Source of the DNA: Staphylococcus pettenkoferi | Lineage (GTDB): Bacteria > Bacillota > Bacilli > Staphylococcales > Staphylococcaceae | Length of the DNA: 64,000 bases | Direction of reading: 5' to 3' | Assembly: GCF_026659735.1 (NCBI RefSeq) | Contig: NZ_JANSKK010000007.1 | Coordinates: 248,001-312,000, forward strand | In this document: positions 19,469-29,800 of the stretch, one piece after another | Position numbering within the stretch: the first letter of the stretch is position 1 | Layout of the letters: each line of letters opens with the position of its first letter | Translations under genes and position numbers: made by a program | The notes under the pieces: generated by a model | What the model was told of the DNA's origin: nothing | Databases searched by the model: none | The model's input: the letters and a program-made list of their open reading frames with translations, nothing else

Positions 19469-20098
19469 TTACGCTTCATCCTCGTCATCTTCAAGTGTTT
19501 GATTAATATAACCTTCATCGAGTAGCAAGCGTTCAAGATTCTGCTTTAACTCTAATTTGCTATCACGGTTATCGATAACATGATCAGCCATGCGACGTTT
19601 CTTATCAATTGAAATTTGACTATAAATTCTAGCCTTGGCATCATCAGCAGAAAGATCATTTCTTTCCATAAGACGATCGATTTGAATACTTTCAGAGGTG
19701 TAGACTAACCACACTTCATCCACTGTATCCTGTAGTTCGTTTTCAAATAATAAAGGAATATCCATGATTACATTGTGACCTTGCGCCACATATTCCGCTT
19801 TCTTTTTATCCATAATTTCACGCACGATGGGGTGAATAATATTATTAAGTTCAACTCTCTTCTCAGGTTGTTTAAAAACAATATCGCCTACATAAGAGCG
19901 GTCCATCTCACCCTCTTCTGTGATCGCGTCATCGCCAAAGGCTTCGCGGACTTGTTCTAAGCCATGTGAACCTTTCGCGACTGCTTGTCTTGCAGCGATA
20001 TCAGCATCCACAATCTTGAAACCGTGAGCTGATAGTAGTTCTGAAACGGTAGATTTGCCTGTCGCAATTCCACCTGTGAGTCCAATTACTTTAGGCAT
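19469..20098 (-). CDS. coaE: Dephospho-CoA kinase
   Basis: A 209-residue P-loop kinase that phosphorylates dephospho-CoA, the last step of coenzyme A synthesis. Walker A GGIATGKS is at 9-16; the [10 protein letters not shown] segment and the lid motif [10 protein letters not shown] are typical. It follows mutM by 15 bp, as the last gene of the polA-mutM-coaE unit. The acidic tail (EDDEDEA) is a small extension of no known role. Confidence 0.96.
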   Translation of the reverse strand: MPKVIGLTGGIATGKSTVSELLSAHGFKIVDADIAARQAVAKGSHGLEQVREAFGDDAITEEGEMDRSYVGDIVFKQPEKRVELNNIIHPIVREIMDKKKAEYVAQGHNVIMDIPLLFENELQDTVDEVWLVYTSESIQIDRLMERNDLSADDAKARIYSQISIDKKRRMADHVIDNRDSKLELKQNLERLLLDEGYINQTLEDDEDEA

Positions 20099-20113
20099 AC
20101 TTTCCCTCTTTCT

Positions 20114-20986
20114 TTAACTTTGACATTCTGGGCAGAAATGACTATTTCTAGTCGCAATAACCTGCCTTTCGATAGGCGTTCCGCAAACTTTACATGTGTC
20201 TTGCTTATAGACATTTAAGCGGTTCTGCATTTCACCACGCCGACCATCGGAATGAACATAATCGGAAATGCTTGTCCCACCATAGCGGATTCCTTCTTCT
20301 AATACTTCTCTAATATAATAGAATAATAATTTGCGTTCTTGCATCGTGAGACTATTGGCTTTGCGAGCAGGATGAATACCCGCACGGAAGAGTGCTTCAC
20401 ATGCATAGATATTTCCACATCCAGCAATCACACGATGATCAAGAATCATGGCTTTAATTGGTTTTTTAAGAAATTTTCTTTCGTTAAAATAAGAAAGATA
20501 ATGTTGTAACGCTTCATCTTTAAACGGTTCCGGTGCAATTTCTAACAAAGGTGGATAGGCTGCTAATTCTGGAATGTTACGTATTTCACCAAATCGACGA
20601 ATATCCGAATACACTAACATCTTGTCATTATCTAAATGAAAGATGACGTGCCAATGCTTACGATAGTTATGATTCCCAATGTCGTCTAACGCATTCACCA
20701 CAAAGAAACCACCCGTCATACCAAGATGACTTACCATGATACGTGTCTCGTCATCCTGTTGTAGATGAAAGTAAATATACTTACTACGACGTTCAATATG
20801 ATTAATGCTATAACCCTCTGTAAACGTTTTAAAGGTATCTAGTTCCAGTCCTTTAATAATCGTTTCACGCTGATTTCTTTTACCTAGCTTAACTTGTTCT
20901 GAAAACGAAACAGATTGAATCATGGTTCCTTCAACATTAGGTGCGATACCTCGCTTCACATGTTCGACTTCTGGTAACTCTGGCAT
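20114..20986 (-). CDS. mutM: Formamidopyrimidine-DNA glycosylase
   Basis: A 290-residue base-excision repair enzyme that removes 8-oxoguanine and ring-opened purines and cuts the AP site. It starts MPELPEVEHVKRG with the catalytic Pro2 and Glu3, has the catalytic lysine in RRSKYIYF, and ends in the zinc finger (CKVCGTPIERQVIATRNSHF then CPEC). Length is normal. It is 15 bp after polA and 15 bp before coaE. Confidence 0.97.
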   Translation of the reverse strand: MPELPEVEHVKRGIAPNVEGTMIQSVSFSEQVKLGKRNQRETIIKGLELDTFKTFTEGYSINHIERRSKYIYFHLQQDDETRIMVSHLGMTGGFFVVNALDDIGNHNYRKHWHVIFHLDNDKMLVYSDIRRFGEIRNIPELAAYPPLLEIAPEPFKDEALQHYLSYFNERKFLKKPIKAMILDHRVIAGCGNIYACEALFRAGIHPARKANSLTMQERKLLFYYIREVLEEGIRYGGTSISDYVHSDGRRGEMQNRLNVYKQDTCKVCGTPIERQVIATRNSHFCPECQS

Positions 20987-21001
20987 ATGCTCACCTTCTT
21001 T

Positions 21002-23632
21002 CTACTTCGCATCATACCAAGTTGCACCATAACTCGATTCAACCTTTAATGGTACATCGAGCTCTAATGCATGTTCCATTATATCAATGACAAATTCACT
21101 AAACGCATCCACTTCGTCCTTTGGAATCTCAAAGATGAGTTCGTCGTGAACTTGAAGTAATAATGTAGCATTAAAGTCACTATCTTGGATAGCGTTCGCG
21201 TAATTGACCATTGCGAGTTTGATAATATCTGCTGCACTACCTTGAATCGGTGTATTCATTGCTGTACGTTCAGCGAAACTTCTCATATTAAAGTTGCGAC
21301 TTGAAATATCTGGTAAATAACGGCGACGATGTAACAATGTTTCTACATAACCGTTCGCTTTAGCTTCCTTTTTAATATTATGCATATAATCTTTAACCCC
21401 TGGGAAGCTATCTAAATAATCATCGATAAATTGCTTCGCTTGCTTACGTGTGATGCCTAGGCTTTGACTCAAACCGTAATCACTGATGCCGTAGACGATA
21501 CCGAAATTCACTGCTTTCGCCTGACGTCGCATTAAACTGTCAACTTCATCCGCTTCCACATTGAACACTTTCATTGCAGTAGCTGTATGCACGTCATGAT
21601 CGTGGATAAAGGCTTGTTTCATGCTTTCATCGCCTGTAATATGTGCAAGTACGCGCAACTCGATTTGTGAATAGTCGGCTGAGAAGATCACACTATCTTC
21701 ATGTGTCGGTTTGAACGCTTTACGAATCCGCTTCCCTTCTTCCAAACGTACAGGAATGTTCTGCAAGTTAGGATCAACGGATGAGAGACGTCCTGTCTGC
21801 GCAAGCGTTTGGTTAAAACGCGTATGGATACGTTGATCTTTACTAATCATCTTCTGTAAGCCTTCAACATAAGTTGATTGAAGTTTCGCAAGCTGACGAT
21901 AATCAAGAATATAGTCGATAATTGGGTGTTCACCTTGCAGTTGTTCAAGCACATCTACAGCTGTAGAGTAACCCGTCTTCGTCTTCTTGATCACAGGGAG
22001 TTCAAGTTTTTCAAAGAGTACCACACCCAATTGCTTAGGTGAATTGACATTAAATTCTTCACCAGCCGCATCATAAATTTGTTGAACTAAAACGTCAAGT
22101 TTCTCTTTAATTTCTTGCTCCATTTCTTCTAAGTCAGACTTGTCTGTATAGACCCCTGTCTCTTCCATTTCACTCAGAATGCGAGCAAGTGGCAACTCAA
22201 TATCATAGAGCAATTCACATTGTTGATGTGCAGTTAACTGATCAATCATTTCTGGCTTACTTTCTGAAATACTGTGAACAATTTTACCCACGTATTCGTT
22301 CAGAACATCATCTTCTGGCACAGCGCGTTTCTTACCTTTGCCATAAACTTGTATCTCTGAAGGTACGTAATATTGGTCATAATGCTCAACAACAGACTTC
22401 ACATCACCAATAGAACGTGAGGGGTCGATAATGTAACTTGCTAGCATTGCATCAAATCGGATGCCTTCAATCTGAATGTCCAATCGATGTGCAACGACAT
22501 AGGTTTTCTTAGCGTCATAAACTACTTTCTCAGTATTCGGATCTTCCAACCATTTAACTAAAGCATCATGCGCCGCAGCTTCTTGAGTATCAACCACTAC
22601 ATGTTGATCTTGCGCATAAATTCCAAATTTAAGCATATCATCTTTTAAATAATTGCTACCATCAATTTCGAAATGGATCGTAGCTGACGTGAGTTGAGTA
22701 AAATCAATAGCGTCTAACGAAGTTTGAACTTCAATATCTAATTCTGTATCTCCACTATCAACGGATTCAACATCTAAATTATTAAGTAGCTGATTAAATT
22801 CCAATTTCTTGAACAATTCTATTTTATCTTGTTCATCAATAGATTCTGGAAGTTGTGTATCTTTCAAGTTAACTTCTAGTGGACTATCCACGTTAATTGT
22901 CGCTAACTGTTTACTCATTAACGCATCAGCCTTACCATTCTCAAGCTTTTCTTTTAACTTTTTACCTGATACATCATCTAAATGTTCATATACACCTTCA
23001 ACAGAATCGAATTGATTTAACAATTTCAGAGCGGTCTTCTCACCTACACCTGCTACGCCAGGGATGTTGTCGGACGTATCACCCATCAATCCTTTCATGT
23101 CGATGATTTGTTTAGGTTGAATACCGTTGTACTTCTCCGCGATAAACTCAGGTGTATAGTGATCAACATCCGTTACACCTTTCTTCGTGTAATAAATCGT
23201 CACGCGATCAGTGGCAAGTTGCGTTAAATCTCGATCTCCAGTAATGATGATGGTATCTATGCCAGCTTGATCGGCCTCTTTACTTAATGTACCGATAATA
23301 TCGTCGGCCTCATAATTTTCAAGTTCGTAATGTTTAATTTGATACGCATCTAATAGTTGTCGAATATATGGAAATTGTTCGCTTAATTCAGGAGGCGTCT
23401 TCTGTCTACCGCCTTTGTAATCACCATAGGTTTGATGTCTAAAAGTGGTCTTACCGGCATCAAATGCAACTAGGAAATAGTCAGGCTGCTCTTCTTTTAA
23501 TATTTTCTCTAACAACATCGCGAAACCGTAAATCGCATTCGTATGTATACCGGCCTTATTCTGTAATAACGGTAAAGCATAGAAAGCACGGAAACTTAAA
23601 CTATTGCCGTCTACTAAGACTAATTTACTCAA
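21002..23632 (-). CDS. polA: DNA polymerase I
   Basis: An 876-residue repair polymerase. The N-terminal 5'-3' exonuclease domain (1-290) has LVLVDGNSLSFRAFYALP and GDRDLTQL. The middle 3'-5' exonuclease-like domain lacks the usual DxE active site, as in other Firmicutes. The polymerase domain carries motif A SADYSQIELR, motif B RRQAKAVNFGIVYG and motif C LLQVHDELIFE. The start is a TTG at 23632 with GGAGGT 7 nt upstream; an upstream in-frame TTG at 23647 overlaps that ribosome site and is rejected. First gene of polA-mutM-coaE. Confidence 0.97.
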   Translation of the reverse strand: MSKLVLVDGNSLSFRAFYALPLLQNKAGIHTNAIYGFAMLLEKILKEEQPDYFLVAFDAGKTTFRHQTYGDYKGGRQKTPPELSEQFPYIRQLLDAYQIKHYELENYEADDIIGTLSKEADQAGIDTIIITGDRDLTQLATDRVTIYYTKKGVTDVDHYTPEFIAEKYNGIQPKQIIDMKGLMGDTSDNIPGVAGVGEKTALKLLNQFDSVEGVYEHLDDVSGKKLKEKLENGKADALMSKQLATINVDSPLEVNLKDTQLPESIDEQDKIELFKKLEFNQLLNNLDVESVDSGDTELDIEVQTSLDAIDFTQLTSATIHFEIDGSNYLKDDMLKFGIYAQDQHVVVDTQEAAAHDALVKWLEDPNTEKVVYDAKKTYVVAHRLDIQIEGIRFDAMLASYIIDPSRSIGDVKSVVEHYDQYYVPSEIQVYGKGKKRAVPEDDVLNEYVGKIVHSISESKPEMIDQLTAHQQCELLYDIELPLARILSEMEETGVYTDKSDLEEMEQEIKEKLDVLVQQIYDAAGEEFNVNSPKQLGVVLFEKLELPVIKKTKTGYSTAVDVLEQLQGEHPIIDYILDYRQLAKLQSTYVEGLQKMISKDQRIHTRFNQTLAQTGRLSSVDPNLQNIPVRLEEGKRIRKAFKPTHEDSVIFSADYSQIELRVLAHITGDESMKQAFIHDHDVHTATAMKVFNVEADEVDSLMRRQAKAVNFGIVYGISDYGLSQSLGITRKQAKQFIDDYLDSFPGVKDYMHNIKKEAKANGYVETLLHRRRYLPDISSRNFNMRSFAERTAMNTPIQGSAADIIKLAMVNYANAIQDSDFNATLLLQVHDELIFEIPKDEVDAFSEFVIDIMEHALELDVPLKVESSYGATWYDAK

Positions 23633-23997
23633 TCTTGTAACCTCCAACGTTCGTTTACTCCCATTCTACCATAAACCGAAGTTCACCCGAACCTATAAGC
23701 AATAGATAAGTTGTTCGATGAATCGTTAAGGAAATACTTATATTTAACTGGAGACCCTTATGTAGAGATGATATATGTTGGAAACGAGTGATGTGTAATC
23801 GTTTAGTGATAAAAGGTATAGTGAAGCGGCAAGCGTTTTTTATCGTTTGGTTAATATAATCAAAAGAGTGGCAAGCGCGTTTCATATCGAGCAACTTGCC
23901 ACCCTAGCAGTGGATGATGAATCATTCAGTTGATGATAATTTTAACAGTGATACGCGTTTAACTTTTACTAAAATACGCTCACTGTAATCGATAAGA
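23633..23997. other. Spacer between phoR and polA
   Basis: It contains the phoR hairpin (23868-23902) and the polA promoter region, in which TAGAAT (minus strand) is a possible -10 box. An open frame at 23655-23894 has no ribosome site and no recognisable features and is not annotated. Confidence 0.5.
23862..23902 (-). terminator. Possible terminator of phoPR
   Basis: GTGGCAAG (23868-23875) pairs with CTTGCCAC (23895-23902). On the minus strand it is followed only by TCTTTTGATTATATT, a weak T-tract. Confidence 0.55.
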
Positions 23998-25692
23998 TTA
24001 CTCACTCAAGTCCAACGTCACTTTAAACGTTGAGCCTACACCCAACTCACTGTCGACTTCAATCTGACCTTCGTGCGCTTCAATGATATGCTTGGTAATC
24101 GATAAGCCAAGGCCTGTACCACCGGAATCACGACTGCGGGCTTTATCAACACGATAAAAGCGTTCGAAAATGCGGCTTTGATCATCAGGTGCAATACCCA
24201 TACCATGGTCTTCAACCTCTAGTAAGCACTGATGTCTAATACGGGATAATCTCACTTGAATTTGACTTTCAGAAGCGGAATAACTAATAGCATTAGAAAT
24301 CAGATTCACAATCACTTGCATGAGTTTATCACGATGCCCATTCACAATTACGTCTTCATCGATATCGTTGTTAATTTGGATCGCTTTCTCTGAAGCGAGA
24401 TGTTTCAAGTTCAACACAGCTTCTAGGGTTAATTCAGATAAATTCAATCGCTCCGTTGTCAAAGTCGTATGTTGCTCAATGTGCGAAAGATCTAGTAAAT
24501 CAGAGACGAGCGATTCGATGCGCTCGGACTCTTTGTGAATGATGTTAAGGAACATCTCTAGTGAATCCTTATCTTGTGTTGCGCCGTCAAGCAGAGTTTC
24601 AGAAAACCCTTTAATAGACGTAATTGGTGTCTTTAACTCATGAGAGACATTGGCTACAAACTCTCGGCGTAAATTCTCTAACTTCTTCAACTGTGTGATA
24701 TCGTGCAGAACGACGATAATGCCATAGAGATACTTCTGATTGCTAGAATGTACAGGTACACAAGCCATGTCAAAGTATTTGTCATGCACGTCGGTAAGTT
24801 GAAGTTTAATTTGTTCATACAACGGCTTCTCAGTTTTAAAGCTTTCCGCAACATATTGCTGCAATTTAGGATTAAGGCACGTTGAGTATCGTTCTCCTTT
24901 GAGTGAAGCGGTAGGTTTAAAGTTATGATAGTACGCCTGGTTTACTACAACGACTTCCCCTCGGTTATTAATCATCAAGATAGAACTCGGGATATTCTCT
25001 ATCGTCGTCGTCAAACGATGCGCTTGTAGTTTCTGAGCATGGTTGAGTCGCTGTAGCTGCCGCGCTAATTTATTCGTGGTCACGAAGAGCGCTTTCGTTT
25101 CCTTTACATTACTTTCAGGGATACGGATATGATAATGCCCTTCTACGAGCAGAGACGTCGCATAAGTCACATCATTAATTGGCCGTATGTAAGAGCGATG
25201 TATGTAGCGTACGATAAGATACAACAGAATCATGACTACCAGCCCGATAAGTGCAAGATATTTCCATATATGAATGCGTAAATCATGCACTTTATCATCA
25301 ACACCGCTAATAATCACGCGATAATTCCCTGAATGATTCAGCGCCGTGAAACGATGTTGTCCTTGATGTTGGTCATAGATAAAATGCGTCGGATTCGCTT
25401 CTTCTGTGATATTTGGGTTCGTAGCCACTTTTCCCTTATCAGTAAAAACTTCTTGACCTTGCTTATGAATAGAAACAGTTAACTCCTTATTCTCAATAAT
25501 ATTCTTGAGCTGGCCTTTCTTACCATGTTTCAACAAATCTACATAATGTTCACTCTCATGCGCCAATTCACGCTCTTGACTATCGAAGACGACCTGCGTT
25601 ACCACATGTGTGACAATGATGCCTAACAGTAGAAAACTTACGACTGTGACTGTCCAAAGTAATAACAGAAGTTTATGATGAAATTTGAGCAT
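23998..25692 (-). CDS. phoR: Phosphate-response sensor histidine kinase PhoR
   Basis: A 564-residue membrane kinase that senses phosphate limitation. Two membrane segments (about 9-29 and 147-166) flank an extracytoplasmic domain. They are followed by a HAMP linker, a PAS domain (ENIPSSILMINNRGEVVVV), the phosphoacceptor His in FVANVSHELKTPITSIKGFS, and the ATP-binding domain with GTGLGLSI. It starts on the phoP stop (TAATG overlap), so translation is coupled. The ATG context is weak, in keeping with coupling. Confidence 0.94.
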   Translation of the reverse strand: MLKFHHKLLLLLWTVTVVSFLLLGIIVTHVVTQVVFDSQERELAHESEHYVDLLKHGKKGQLKNIIENKELTVSIHKQGQEVFTDKGKVATNPNITEEANPTHFIYDQHQGQHRFTALNHSGNYRVIISGVDDKVHDLRIHIWKYLALIGLVVMILLYLIVRYIHRSYIRPINDVTYATSLLVEGHYHIRIPESNVKETKALFVTTNKLARQLQRLNHAQKLQAHRLTTTIENIPSSILMINNRGEVVVVNQAYYHNFKPTASLKGERYSTCLNPKLQQYVAESFKTEKPLYEQIKLQLTDVHDKYFDMACVPVHSSNQKYLYGIIVVLHDITQLKKLENLRREFVANVSHELKTPITSIKGFSETLLDGATQDKDSLEMFLNIIHKESERIESLVSDLLDLSHIEQHTTLTTERLNLSELTLEAVLNLKHLASEKAIQINNDIDEDVIVNGHRDKLMQVIVNLISNAISYSASESQIQVRLSRIRHQCLLEVEDHGMGIAPDDQSRIFERFYRVDKARSRDSGGTGLGLSITKHIIEAHEGQIEVDSELGVGSTFKVTLDLSE

Positions 25693-26399
25693 TAATCTTT
25701 AGGTCGCTCCAATTTATAACCTAAGCCGCGTACTGTCTTGATTAAAGTCGGTTGTTTCGGATTCTCCTCCAACTTATCGCGTAAGTGACTCACATGCACA
25801 TCCACAATTCTTGAGTCCCCTGCAAATTCATAATTCCATACTGAGTTCAACATGTGTTCACGTGACATTACACGACCTTGACGTTCTATTAAATAGAGCA
25901 ACAATTCAAACTCTTTTGGTGTTAATTCTAACAACTCATCATTTTTATAAACTTCAAAGAAATCAGGACGTATACGTATTGAACCGATAATAATATCTTC
26001 ATCAGTGTCGTCTTGACTCGCAGTTTGAACCATCTCTGAACGTCTTAATATTGCTTTAACTCTTGCAACAACCTCTCTAGGTGAAAATGGCTTCGTCATG
26101 TAATCATCTGCGCCTAACTCTAGGCCTAGGACGCGATCAAACTCATCATCTTTAGCAGTTAACATCAAGATTGGCACAAGGTTCTTCTCTGTCCGAATCG
26201 TCTTACATACTTCAATGCCATCTTTCTCAGGTAACATGACATCTAAGACGATGAGATCAGGATTGAAAGTTTCTAACTTGCTCAACGCTTCGTTTCCATC
26301 GTATGCAACATCTACCATGTAGCCTGCTTGTTCTAAATTGTACTTCAATAATGTGACAATTGATTGTTCATCATCTACAACTAATACTTTATAAGACAT
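25692..26399 (-). CDS. phoP: Phosphate-response regulator PhoP (OmpR family)
   Basis: A 235-residue response regulator. The receiver domain has Asp9/Asp10, phosphoacceptor Asp53 (LIVLDVMLPEKDG), the LMLTAKD threonine and the MTKPFSPRE lysine. The C-terminal winged-helix domain includes LTPKEFELLLYLIERQGRV and RIVDVHVSHLRDKLE. It is the first gene of phoPR. A TATAAT (26454-26459, minus strand) lies about 55 bp upstream; its -35 box is poor, which fits an activator-dependent promoter. Confidence 0.95.
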   Translation of the reverse strand: MSYKVLVVDDEQSIVTLLKYNLEQAGYMVDVAYDGNEALSKLETFNPDLIVLDVMLPEKDGIEVCKTIRTEKNLVPILMLTAKDDEFDRVLGLELGADDYMTKPFSPREVVARVKAILRRSEMVQTASQDDTDEDIIIGSIRIRPDFFEVYKNDELLELTPKEFELLLYLIERQGRVMSREHMLNSVWNYEFAGDSRIVDVHVSHLRDKLEENPKQPTLIKTVRGLGYKLERPKD

Positions 26400-26560
26400 A
26401 GGATACCTCCAGAACTGAATTCACTCGCTTATACTTCAAGTTTAATTTAAATTATTATAGGTTAAAATACCTTTTACATAAACTTAACAATTCATTATAA
26501 AAATTTAATGAGAGAATGGAAATTTACATGGATTTGGGATGGCGAGTCTTTATAGAATTT

Positions 26561-26600
26561 AAAAAAGAGGCTAAGCAACACATGGTTACCTAACCTCTTC
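26561..26600 (-). terminator. Terminator of citZ-icd
   Basis: AAGAGG (26566-26571) with CCTCTT (26595-26600), extended by interrupted TTA/TAG pairing, is followed on the minus strand by six T. It is 33 bp after the icd stop. Confidence 0.8.
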
Positions 26601-26632
26601 GACATCTATTGTAGATGTTTGGTTTTCATTAA

Positions 26633-27901
26633 TTATTTAATGTTTTTAATTAATTCGTCAGCAAATGCTGAAGTAGAAACTTCTTCTGCACCTTCCATAA
26701 GACGTGCAAAGTCGTAAGTTACAACTTTAGAAGCGATTGTAGTTTCAATTGCTTCTGTAATCTTATCAGCAGCTTCTTGCCATCCTAAGTGTTCTAACAT
26801 AAGTACGGCACTTAAGATTTCAGAAGAAGGGTTAACTTTGTTCATGTCAGCATATTTAGGTGCTGTACCATGAGTCGCTTCAAAGATCGCGTGACCTGTT
26901 TCGTAGTTAATGTTTGCACCAGGAGCAATTCCGATACCGCCAACTTGAGCAGCAAGTGCGTCAGAAACGTAGTCACCGTTTAAGTTCATTGTTGCAACTA
27001 CATCGTGGTCAGCTGGACGTGTTAAGATTTGTTGTAAGAAGATATCAGCGATTGAGTCTTTGATGATAATTTTACCATCTTTTTCAGCTTTATCTTGCGC
27101 TTCGTTAGCTGCATCTTTACCTTCTTTTTCAACGATTTCGTCGTATTGTTGCCAAGTGAATACTTTGTCGCCGAATTCGTTGTGAGCAAGATCGTAACCC
27201 CATTGTTTGAAAGCACCTTCAGTGAATTTCATGATATTACCTTTATGAACTAATGTCACTGATTTACGGTTGTTTTCAATAGCGTAGTTGATTGCAGCAC
27301 GTACGAGACGTTCTGTACCTTCTTTAGAAACTGGTTTTACACCGATACCTGAAGTTTCAGGGAAACGGATGTTTGAAACGCCCATTTCATTTTGTAAGAA
27401 GTCGATTAATTTCTTAACTTCTGGAGTTCCTTCTTTGTATTCGATACCTGCGTAGATATCTTCTGTATTTTCACGGAAGATAACCATATCAGTATCTTCA
27501 GGACGTTTAACTGGTGAAGGTACACCTTTGAACCATCTTACTGGACGTAAGCAAGTGAATAAGTCTAATTCTTGACGTAATGCAACGTTAAGTGAACGGA
27601 TACCCCCACCGATTGGTGTAGTTAAAGGTCCTTTGATTGCGATAAGGTAATCTTTAATTGTGTCTAACGTTTCTTGTGGTAACCATTCGCCAGTTTCGTC
27701 ATAAGCTTTTTGACCTGCTAATACTTCTTTCCATTCGATGCGTTTTTCGCCATTGTATGCTTTTTCAACTGCAGCATCGATAACACGGCTTGCAGCTTTC
27801 CAGATATCTGGTCCGATACCGTCACCGATAATGAATGGAATGATAGGTTCGTTAGGTACGTTTAAACCGTCTTTTTGTTTTACAATTTTGTCTCCTGCCA
27901 T
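26633..27901 (-). CDS. icd: Isocitrate dehydrogenase (NADP+)
   Basis: A 422-residue TCA-cycle enzyme converting isocitrate to 2-oxoglutarate. It has the bacterial core motifs: [13 protein letters not shown] with the substrate-binding serine, [12 protein letters not shown], and the NADP-binding region [20 protein letters not shown]. Length is standard for the NADP form. It is 66 bp downstream of citZ and shares the terminator at 26561-26600. Confidence 0.97.
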   Translation of the reverse strand: MAGDKIVKQKDGLNVPNEPIIPFIIGDGIGPDIWKAASRVIDAAVEKAYNGEKRIEWKEVLAGQKAYDETGEWLPQETLDTIKDYLIAIKGPLTTPIGGGIRSLNVALRQELDLFTCLRPVRWFKGVPSPVKRPEDTDMVIFRENTEDIYAGIEYKEGTPEVKKLIDFLQNEMGVSNIRFPETSGIGVKPVSKEGTERLVRAAINYAIENNRKSVTLVHKGNIMKFTEGAFKQWGYDLAHNEFGDKVFTWQQYDEIVEKEGKDAANEAQDKAEKDGKIIIKDSIADIFLQQILTRPADHDVVATMNLNGDYVSDALAAQVGGIGIAPGANINYETGHAIFEATHGTAPKYADMNKVNPSSEILSAVLMLEHLGWQEAADKITEAIETTIASKVVTYDFARLMEGAEEVSTSAFADELIKNIK

Positions 27902-27967
27902 GAGTTAAACCTCCGCTTTTACTAATTTTAGTATTGAGTCAATTGTGCCTTACAACCATTGAAGAAC

Positions 27968-29089
27968 TTAGTCACGTTCTTCAATTGGTAAGTAAGTACG
28001 ATTTGTTTCACCAATGTATTGTGCACGTGGTCTGATGATACGGTTGTCTCTATATTGCTCTAGCATGTGCGCGATCCAACCTGAAGTACGACTAACGGCA
28101 AAGATTGGTGTAAATAAATCGTGAGAAATTTTTAGGCTGTGATAAACCGTTGCACTGTAGAAGTCTACGTTAGGAATTAATCCTTTTTCTTCGTGCATTT
28201 TATCAGCAATTTTCACAGAGATATCGAAGAGTTGGCTTTGGCCAGTTTCTTCTGTAATCTTCTTACTCATTTCTTTTAAGTATTTCGCACGTGGGTCGCC
28301 ATCTTTATATACACGATGTCCGAAGCCCATGATTTTTTCTTTGTTTTTAATCTTTTCATCAATATAGTCATCTACAGCGTCAACCGTCTTCACATCTGAA
28401 AGCATGTTCATCACGCGTTCGTTCGCACCACCGTGTAAAGGTCCTTTTAATGAACCAACAGCGGCTACGATACCTGAATACATATCAGATAATGAAGAAA
28501 CTGCACATCTTGCTGTAAATGCAGATGCGTTTAATTCGTGGTCAGCATGTAATACTAATGCTTTGTTAAATGCTTCAACTTCGATGTCTGTAGGTACTTC
28601 ACCACGTAACATGTAAAGGAAGTTGCCTGCATAGCTCAAATCTTTGTTAGGCATTACAGGATCTTTACCTTCACGTACACGGGCAAACGCAGTAACTAGT
28701 GATGCAATCTTAGCTTGAATGCGGATTGCACGTTCAAATTTCTTGTCTTCACCTTCGTCTTCAGCATCTGGATCGAAGTGTGCGATATAAGATACTGAAG
28801 TTCTTAAAGCAGTCATCGGGTGAACATGATCTGCAGCGTATTCTTTGAAGTGGTTATAGACACTATCATTAAGTGGCATATACTCATGTAACTTCTCTTT
28901 GAGTTCTTTAAGTTCTTGTTTATTAGGCAATTTGTAGTGCCATAATAAATAGATGATTTCTTCAAATTCTGCATTTTCAGCTAAATCATCAATATCATAG
29001 CCCGCATATGTTAATTGACTATCGATGATTGAGCTTACTTTTGTTTCAGCTGCGATAACCCCTTCTAGGCCTTTTTGTAATTCTGCCAT
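27968..29089 (-). CDS. citZ: Citrate synthase II
   Basis: A 373-residue Gram-positive type citrate synthase that condenses acetyl-CoA and oxaloacetate. The active-site histidines are in LHADHELNASAF and GFGHRVYKDGDPRA, with the catalytic aspartate in VDFYSATVY. The regulatory N-terminal domain of Gram-negative enzymes is missing, as expected. The start has AAAGGGG upstream. The promoter at 29137-29164 is followed by a likely cre site over the transcription start. Confidence 0.97.
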   Translation of the reverse strand: MAELQKGLEGVIAAETKVSSIIDSQLTYAGYDIDDLAENAEFEEIIYLLWHYKLPNKQELKELKEKLHEYMPLNDSVYNHFKEYAADHVHPMTALRTSVSYIAHFDPDAEDEGEDKKFERAIRIQAKIASLVTAFARVREGKDPVMPNKDLSYAGNFLYMLRGEVPTDIEVEAFNKALVLHADHELNASAFTARCAVSSLSDMYSGIVAAVGSLKGPLHGGANERVMNMLSDVKTVDAVDDYIDEKIKNKEKIMGFGHRVYKDGDPRAKYLKEMSKKITEETGQSQLFDISVKIADKMHEEKGLIPNVDFYSATVYHSLKISHDLFTPIFAVSRTSGWIAHMLEQYRDNRIIRPRAQYIGETNRTYLPIEERD

Positions 29090-29116
29090 GATAAATTCCC
29101 CTTTTCTCTTTCATAA

Positions 29117-29130
29117 TGAAATGGCTTTCA
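29117..29130. promoter_or_regulatory. Probable cre site at the citZ transcription start
   Basis: TGAAATGGCTTTCA matches TGNAANCGNWWNCA except for G in place of the central C. It lies just downstream of the citZ -10 box, a roadblock position for CcpA. Confidence 0.5.
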
Positions 29131-29136
29131 ACGTAT

Positions 29137-29164
29137 ATTATACCGAAATTCATGTAATTATGAA
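29137..29164 (-). promoter_or_regulatory. citZ promoter
   Basis: On the minus strand, TTCATA (29159-29164), 16 bp, then TATAAT (29137-29142). The predicted start is about 40 bp before the citZ ATG. Confidence 0.6.
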
Positions 29165-29354
29165 ACCTTATAACTTAGTATGGTTGCTGATAACTAACAA
29201 TAAAGTTGATATTATCTGATTCAACACATACGACTTTTCTTATACTTTACCCTTTTACGTCAAACTAAACGCATGCCATTCTTATATGAAATTATTGTGT
29301 TATTTCATTATGGTGTAGATCCATCATGAAGTTTGATATATCTATATTTTAAGG

Positions 29355-29368
29355 GTAAATCGCTTTCA
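29355..29368. promoter_or_regulatory. Cre-like site between citZ and the permease
   Basis: GTAAATCGCTTTCA has the central TCGCTTTCA half of the cre consensus but GT instead of TG at the left end, so two mismatches. Confidence 0.4.
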
Positions 29369-29569
29369 CATCAATTTTTCTATGCTTTTCAATTCTTTAT
29401 CACTGTTAATAACAATATATGAACATTACAGAGCAGTTTTACACTTATATACTAAAAATAATTGTCTTATCCTTAAAAAAGTATCATAATAGGTTTATTA
29501 AGATAAGTGAGTGTACGCTAGTCGCTACAACGAACTAGAGTAACCTTCGTATTGAACGTTGTGAAACAC

Positions 29570-29583
29570 CGAAATCGCTTTCA
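29570..29583. promoter_or_regulatory. Probable cre site upstream of the permease promoter
   Basis: CGAAATCGCTTTCA matches the cre consensus with one mismatch (C for T at the first position). It is 15 bp before the -35 box at 29599, a position more typical of activation or weak repression. Confidence 0.5.
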
Positions 29584-29598
29584 CAATATTCAATCAAC

Positions 29599-29628
29599 TT
29601 GACAGAAAATAAGTCACGTAGTTATGAG
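29599..29628 (+). promoter_or_regulatory. Probable promoter of the amino-acid permease
   Basis: A perfect TTGACA (29599-29604), 18 bp, then TATGAG (29623-29628). This would give a leader of about 165 nt before the start codon. Confidence 0.5.
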
Positions 29629-29800
29629 TTAGAAACGCGCTCACTTCACTTTTAATAAAGGGGATCGTGTTATCACAATAAGTTAGTTTACAGCTAGATG
29701 AGTTATGACACTGATTTGTGATCACACATAGTAGTTGAGTTCCACACCTAATTTGGCTGCTATGAACAGATCAAAGAAATTCAACAAAGGAGTAATTATC

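Larger units (their letters stand above)
29165..29598. other. Long divergent control region between citZ and the permease gene
   Basis: More than 400 bp with no gene. It contains two further cre-like sites (29355-29368 and 29570-29583) and an inverted repeat, CTTATC-TTAA near 29464-29475 with TTAAGATAAG near 29498-29507. Its AT-richness makes short repeats less telling. It probably integrates carbon signals for both flanking genes. Confidence 0.5.

Noticed and set aside
23655..23894. A 79-codon minus-strand frame between phoR and polA
   Set aside because: No ribosome site, no recognisable motif, and it begins within the phoR hairpin.
29200..29215. ATAA...TTAT dyad upstream of citZ as a CcpC-type site
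   Set aside because: Spacing is 8 instead of the 7 I expect for Bacillus CcpC, and the sequence is simple AT-rich DNA.
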